Of a DNA stretch of 6,350 nucleotides, positions 4,927 through 6,350 are shown in pieces. Source of the stretch: an uncultured Lysobacteraceae bacterium (lineage in GTDB: Bacteria > Pseudomonadota > Gammaproteobacteria > Xanthomonadales > Rhodanobacteraceae); assembly GCA_946480705.1 (NCBI GenBank), contig CAMLLF010000250.1:1-6350 (forward strand), read 5' to 3'. The notes under the pieces are model-generated. The model saw nothing but the letters and a program-made list of their open reading frames with translations, searched no databases and was not told the DNA's origin. How positions within the stretch are numbered: the first letter of the stretch is position 1; the number at the start of each line of letters is the position of its first letter. Made by a program: the position numbers and the translations under genes.

Positions 4927-5841
4927 ATGAGAATTCCCGTCCGTCTCGCCGCCGCCCTGCTGCTGTTGACCGCCGCGGCGCCGCACGCCAAGAAAATATA
5001 CAAGTTCACCGACGCCGCCGGCGTCACGCATTTCACCGACCAGCCGCCGAAGACCGACCGGCCGGTCGAGGAAACCCGGGTAAAGATCGAGCAGACGCCG
5101 ATGGTGCAGCTGCGCGTCGAGGGCAGCGACAACCGGCGCCAGGCGCGCGTGTTCAACCATTTCGCGGGCCCGGCCCAGGTCGAACTCAGCGTCGGCGACG
5201 TGACCAACATCGCGACCGACCCGCCGCTGCCGCTGACCGTGGTCATGCGCGCGCGCGAGGAACGCGTGCTCGCGAACCTGCAGCAGACCGACCGGGCGCA
5301 GCCGGCGGGGTTCGAGCTCGCGCTGCGGGCCATCCCGGGCAGCCCCGATGCCCGCCACGACGACAGCGAGTACCGCTGGCCGCTCGGGCAGTACCCGGTC
5401 CGCATCCACCAGGGCTTCGACGGCGCGTTCAGCCATACGGGCGAGGAATCGCGCTACGCGATCGACGCCGCGGCCGAGGAAGGCACGCCCGTGGTCGCCG
5501 CGCGCGAGGGTGTCGTCATGGAGGTGCAGGACGACTATTACGGTGCCGGGCTCGACAAGGAAAAGTTCGCCACGCGCGCCAACGTCGTGCGCGTGCTGCA
5601 CCGCGACGGCAGCATGGCGGTCTATGCGCATCTGAAACCCGAGAGCGTCGAGGTCCAGGCCGGGCGCCACGTCTATGTCGGACAGAAACTCGGCGAGTCC
5701 GGCAACACCGGGTTTTCCACGGGCCCGCATCTGCATTTCTGCGTCCAGGTCAACCGCGGCATGCGGCTCGTGTCGGTGCCGTTCCGGATGCGCGGCCCCG
5801 ACGGCCCGCTGACGCTGACGGGTGCGGCCGCCGCGCGCTGA
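4927..5841 (+). CDS. Secreted DUF4124 + M23 (LytM-type) metallopeptidase
   Basis: A 304-residue exported protein predicted to cut peptidoglycan cross-bridges or regulate cell-wall amidases in the periplasm. Residues 1 to about 21 form a signal peptide (two Arg, then an LAAALLLLTAAA core, with possible cleavage after A18 or A21). A DUF4124 module follows directly (KKIYKFTDAAGVTHFTDQPP, 22-41). A linker/beta region spans about 55-150, and the M23 domain runs from about 155 to 285. Zinc and catalytic residues are all present: H170 and D180 (SHTGEESRYAID, with GTPVVAAREGVV after it), H235 (YAHL), and H268/H270 (TGPHLHF). The first motif has 9 residues between His and Asp rather than the common 3, as in the YAIDxA sub-type. 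With all ligands kept it is likely active, not a LytM-degenerate activator. The start is set by the signal peptide and the adjacent -10 box. Substrate unknown. Confidence 0.92.
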   Translation: MRIPVRLAAALLLLTAAAPHAKKIYKFTDAAGVTHFTDQPPKTDRPVEETRVKIEQTPMVQLRVEGSDNRRQARVFNHFAGPAQVELSVGDVTNIATDPPLPLTVVMRAREERVLANLQQTDRAQPAGFELALRAIPGSPDARHDDSEYRWPLGQYPVRIHQGFDGAFSHTGEESRYAIDAAAEEGTPVVAAREGVVMEVQDDYYGAGLDKEKFATRANVVRVLHRDGSMAVYAHLKPESVEVQAGRHVYVGQKLGESGNTGFSTGPHLHFCVQVNRGMRLVSVPFRMRGPDGPLTLTGAAAAR

Positions 5842-5842
5842 C

Positions 5843-5873
5843 CGTCTCGAGCCCGGCCCGACGCGCCGAGACG
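5843..5873. repeat. 7-bp inverted repeat between peptidase stop and prfC -10 box
   Basis: CGTCTCG (5843-5849) and CGAGACG (5867-5873) are perfect complements, 17 nt apart. The repeat begins 1 bp after the peptidase stop and ends 1 bp before the TATACT box. It could be a weak terminator stem (no T-run follows) or a dimer-binding operator over the -35 region of prfC. Neither can be decided from sequence. Confidence 0.4.
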
Positions 5874-5874
5874 C

Positions 5875-5880
5875 TATACT
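5875..5880 (+). promoter_or_regulatory. Probable -10 box of prfC
   Basis: TATACT lies 62 bp before the prfC ATG, inside the 101-bp gap after the peptidase stop, predicting a start near 5887 and a leader of about 56 nt. No recognisable -35 hexamer sits at 16-18 bp, where the sequence is G/C only. Confidence 0.45.
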
Positions 5881-5920
5881 CCGCGACCCTTTCCCGATCC
5901 TGACGCGGAACGCGCCGCCC

Positions 5921-5937
5921 CGCGGCGGTCCGCCGCG
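5921..5937 (+). promoter_or_regulatory. Hairpin over the ribosome-binding region of prfC
   Basis: CGCGGCG (5921-5927) and CGCCGCG (5931-5937) make a perfect 7-bp all-G/C stem with a 3-nt loop, ending 5 nt before the prfC ATG. It occupies the place of the ribosome site, and no clear Shine-Dalgarno is visible elsewhere in reach (GGAA at about 5908 is too far). It may damp or regulate prfC initiation, or be a by-product of GC-rich DNA. Confidence 0.4.
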
Positions 5938-5942
5938 ATGCC

Positions 5943-6350
5943 ATGTCCGATCACCTCACTGAAACGCGGCGCCGCCGCACCTTCGCGATCATTTCGCATC
6001 CCGACGCGGGCAAGACCACGCTCACGGAAAAGCTGCTGCTGTTCGGCGGCGCGATCCAGATGGCCGGCAGCGTCAAGGGCCGCAAGGCCGCGCGCCACGC
6101 GACCTCGGACTGGATGGCGCTCGAAAAGGAGCGCGGCATCTCGGTCACTTCGTCGGTCATGCAGTTCCCGTACGAAGGCCACATCGTCAACCTGCTCGAC
6201 ACGCCGGGCCATGCCGACTTCGGCGAGGACACCTACCGCGTGCTGACCGCGGTCGACTCGGCGCTGATGGTCATCGACTGCGCCAAGGGCGTCGAGGAAC
6301 GCACGATCAAGCTCATGGAGGTCTGCCGCCTGCGCGACACACCGATCATG
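5943..6350 (+). CDS. prfC: Peptide chain release factor 3 (RF3), 5' part
   Basis: The first 136 codons of a translational GTPase, running off the right edge (full RF3 is about 530 residues). RF3 removes RF1/RF2 from the ribosome after peptide release. The GTPase domain motifs seen are G1 SHPDAGKTT (18-26), the G2/switch I threonine T69 in RGISVTSSV, and G3 DTPGH (86-90). RF3 is told apart from EF-G, LepA and other translation GTPases by [20 protein letters not shown] (53-72) followed by MQFPY. G4 and later domains are outside the window. The ATG at 5943 gives the usual N-terminus ([23 protein letters not shown]). A second ATG at 5938, 5 nt upstream and out of frame, reads into an unrelated frame. 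The gene appears to have its own promoter and is not obviously linked in function to the preceding peptidase. Confidence 0.96.
   Translation, partial: MSDHLTETRRRRTFAIISHPDAGKTTLTEKLLLFGGAIQMAGSVKGRKAARHATSDWMALEKERGISVTSSVMQFPYEGHIVNLLDTPGHADFGEDTYRVLTAVDSALMVIDCAKGVEERTIKLMEVCRLRDTPIM

Noticed and set aside
4620..5903. A 427-codon plus-strand open frame over the control region and peptidase
   Set aside because: The M23/DUF4124 protein in another frame has a signal peptide and all catalytic residues; this frame is Arg/Pro/Ala-rich noise.
5938..6246. A 102-codon frame starting at the ATG just before prfC
   Set aside because: It is out of frame with the clear RF3 GTPase and has no recognisable content; only the extra ATG is kept as an observation.
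1..6350. CRISPR array, insertion sequence, tRNA/rRNA gene, phage or plasmid element
   Set aside because: I looked for direct repeat arrays, transposase motifs, terminal inverted repeats and tRNA-like cloverleafs and saw none; every long stretch is accounted for by the genes and control elements listed.

Overview
This is a compact, very GC-rich bacterial window. It most likely comes from a gammaproteobacterium of the Xanthomonadales (Lysobacter/Luteimonas/Rhodanobacter-like). The reasons are the base composition, an alpha/beta-hydrolase MetX in place of MetA, a metX-metB-hom gene order, promoters that sit directly on start codons, and a proteobacterial-type RF3. The order-level placement is an inference; no rRNA or other marker is present.

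Layout. (a) 1-1150, plus strand: the 3' part of an AraC-family regulator (its N-terminus lies left of the window), then a small VOC/glyoxalase-fold protein 80 bp downstream, probably one transcription unit. (b) 1170-4493, minus strand: a three-gene methionine-branch operon, transcribed metX (acyltransferase), metB (cystathionine gamma-synthase), hom (homoserine dehydrogenase). The gaps are 16 bp and a 4-bp ATGA overlap. It converges on the VOC gene across 19 bp, with a hairpin at the junction. (c) 4494-4752, minus strand: a long and well-resolved control region for that operon. Read in the direction of transcription it holds an 18-bp perfect palindrome containing AGACGTCT (MetJ-box-like), a TTGACG-17-TACAGT promoter, a complete SAM-I (S-box) riboswitch aptamer, a small hairpin, and a hairpin that buries the metX Shine-Dalgarno. 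(d) 4753-6350, plus strand: a secreted DUF4124 + M23 peptidase whose -10 box lies only 6 bp before its ATG (predicted leaderless), then the first 136 codons of prfC (release factor 3), which runs off the right edge. Between the operator and the peptidase -10 box (4753-4914) I see only GC-rich spacer with short palindromes.

How it fits together. hom makes homoserine, metX activates it (or serine, see findings) with succinyl-CoA, and metB joins the activated product to cysteine to give cystathionine on the way to methionine and SAM. The promoter-proximal element order suggests two SAM-linked checkpoints on the same operon: a DNA-binding repressor at the palindrome, and then a riboswitch that probably acts on translation through the SD-burying hairpin. 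This stacked control, with a Gram-positive-type SAM-I aptamer in a proteobacterium, is the most interesting part of the window. The peptidase and prfC appear to be ordinary neighbours with their own promoters.
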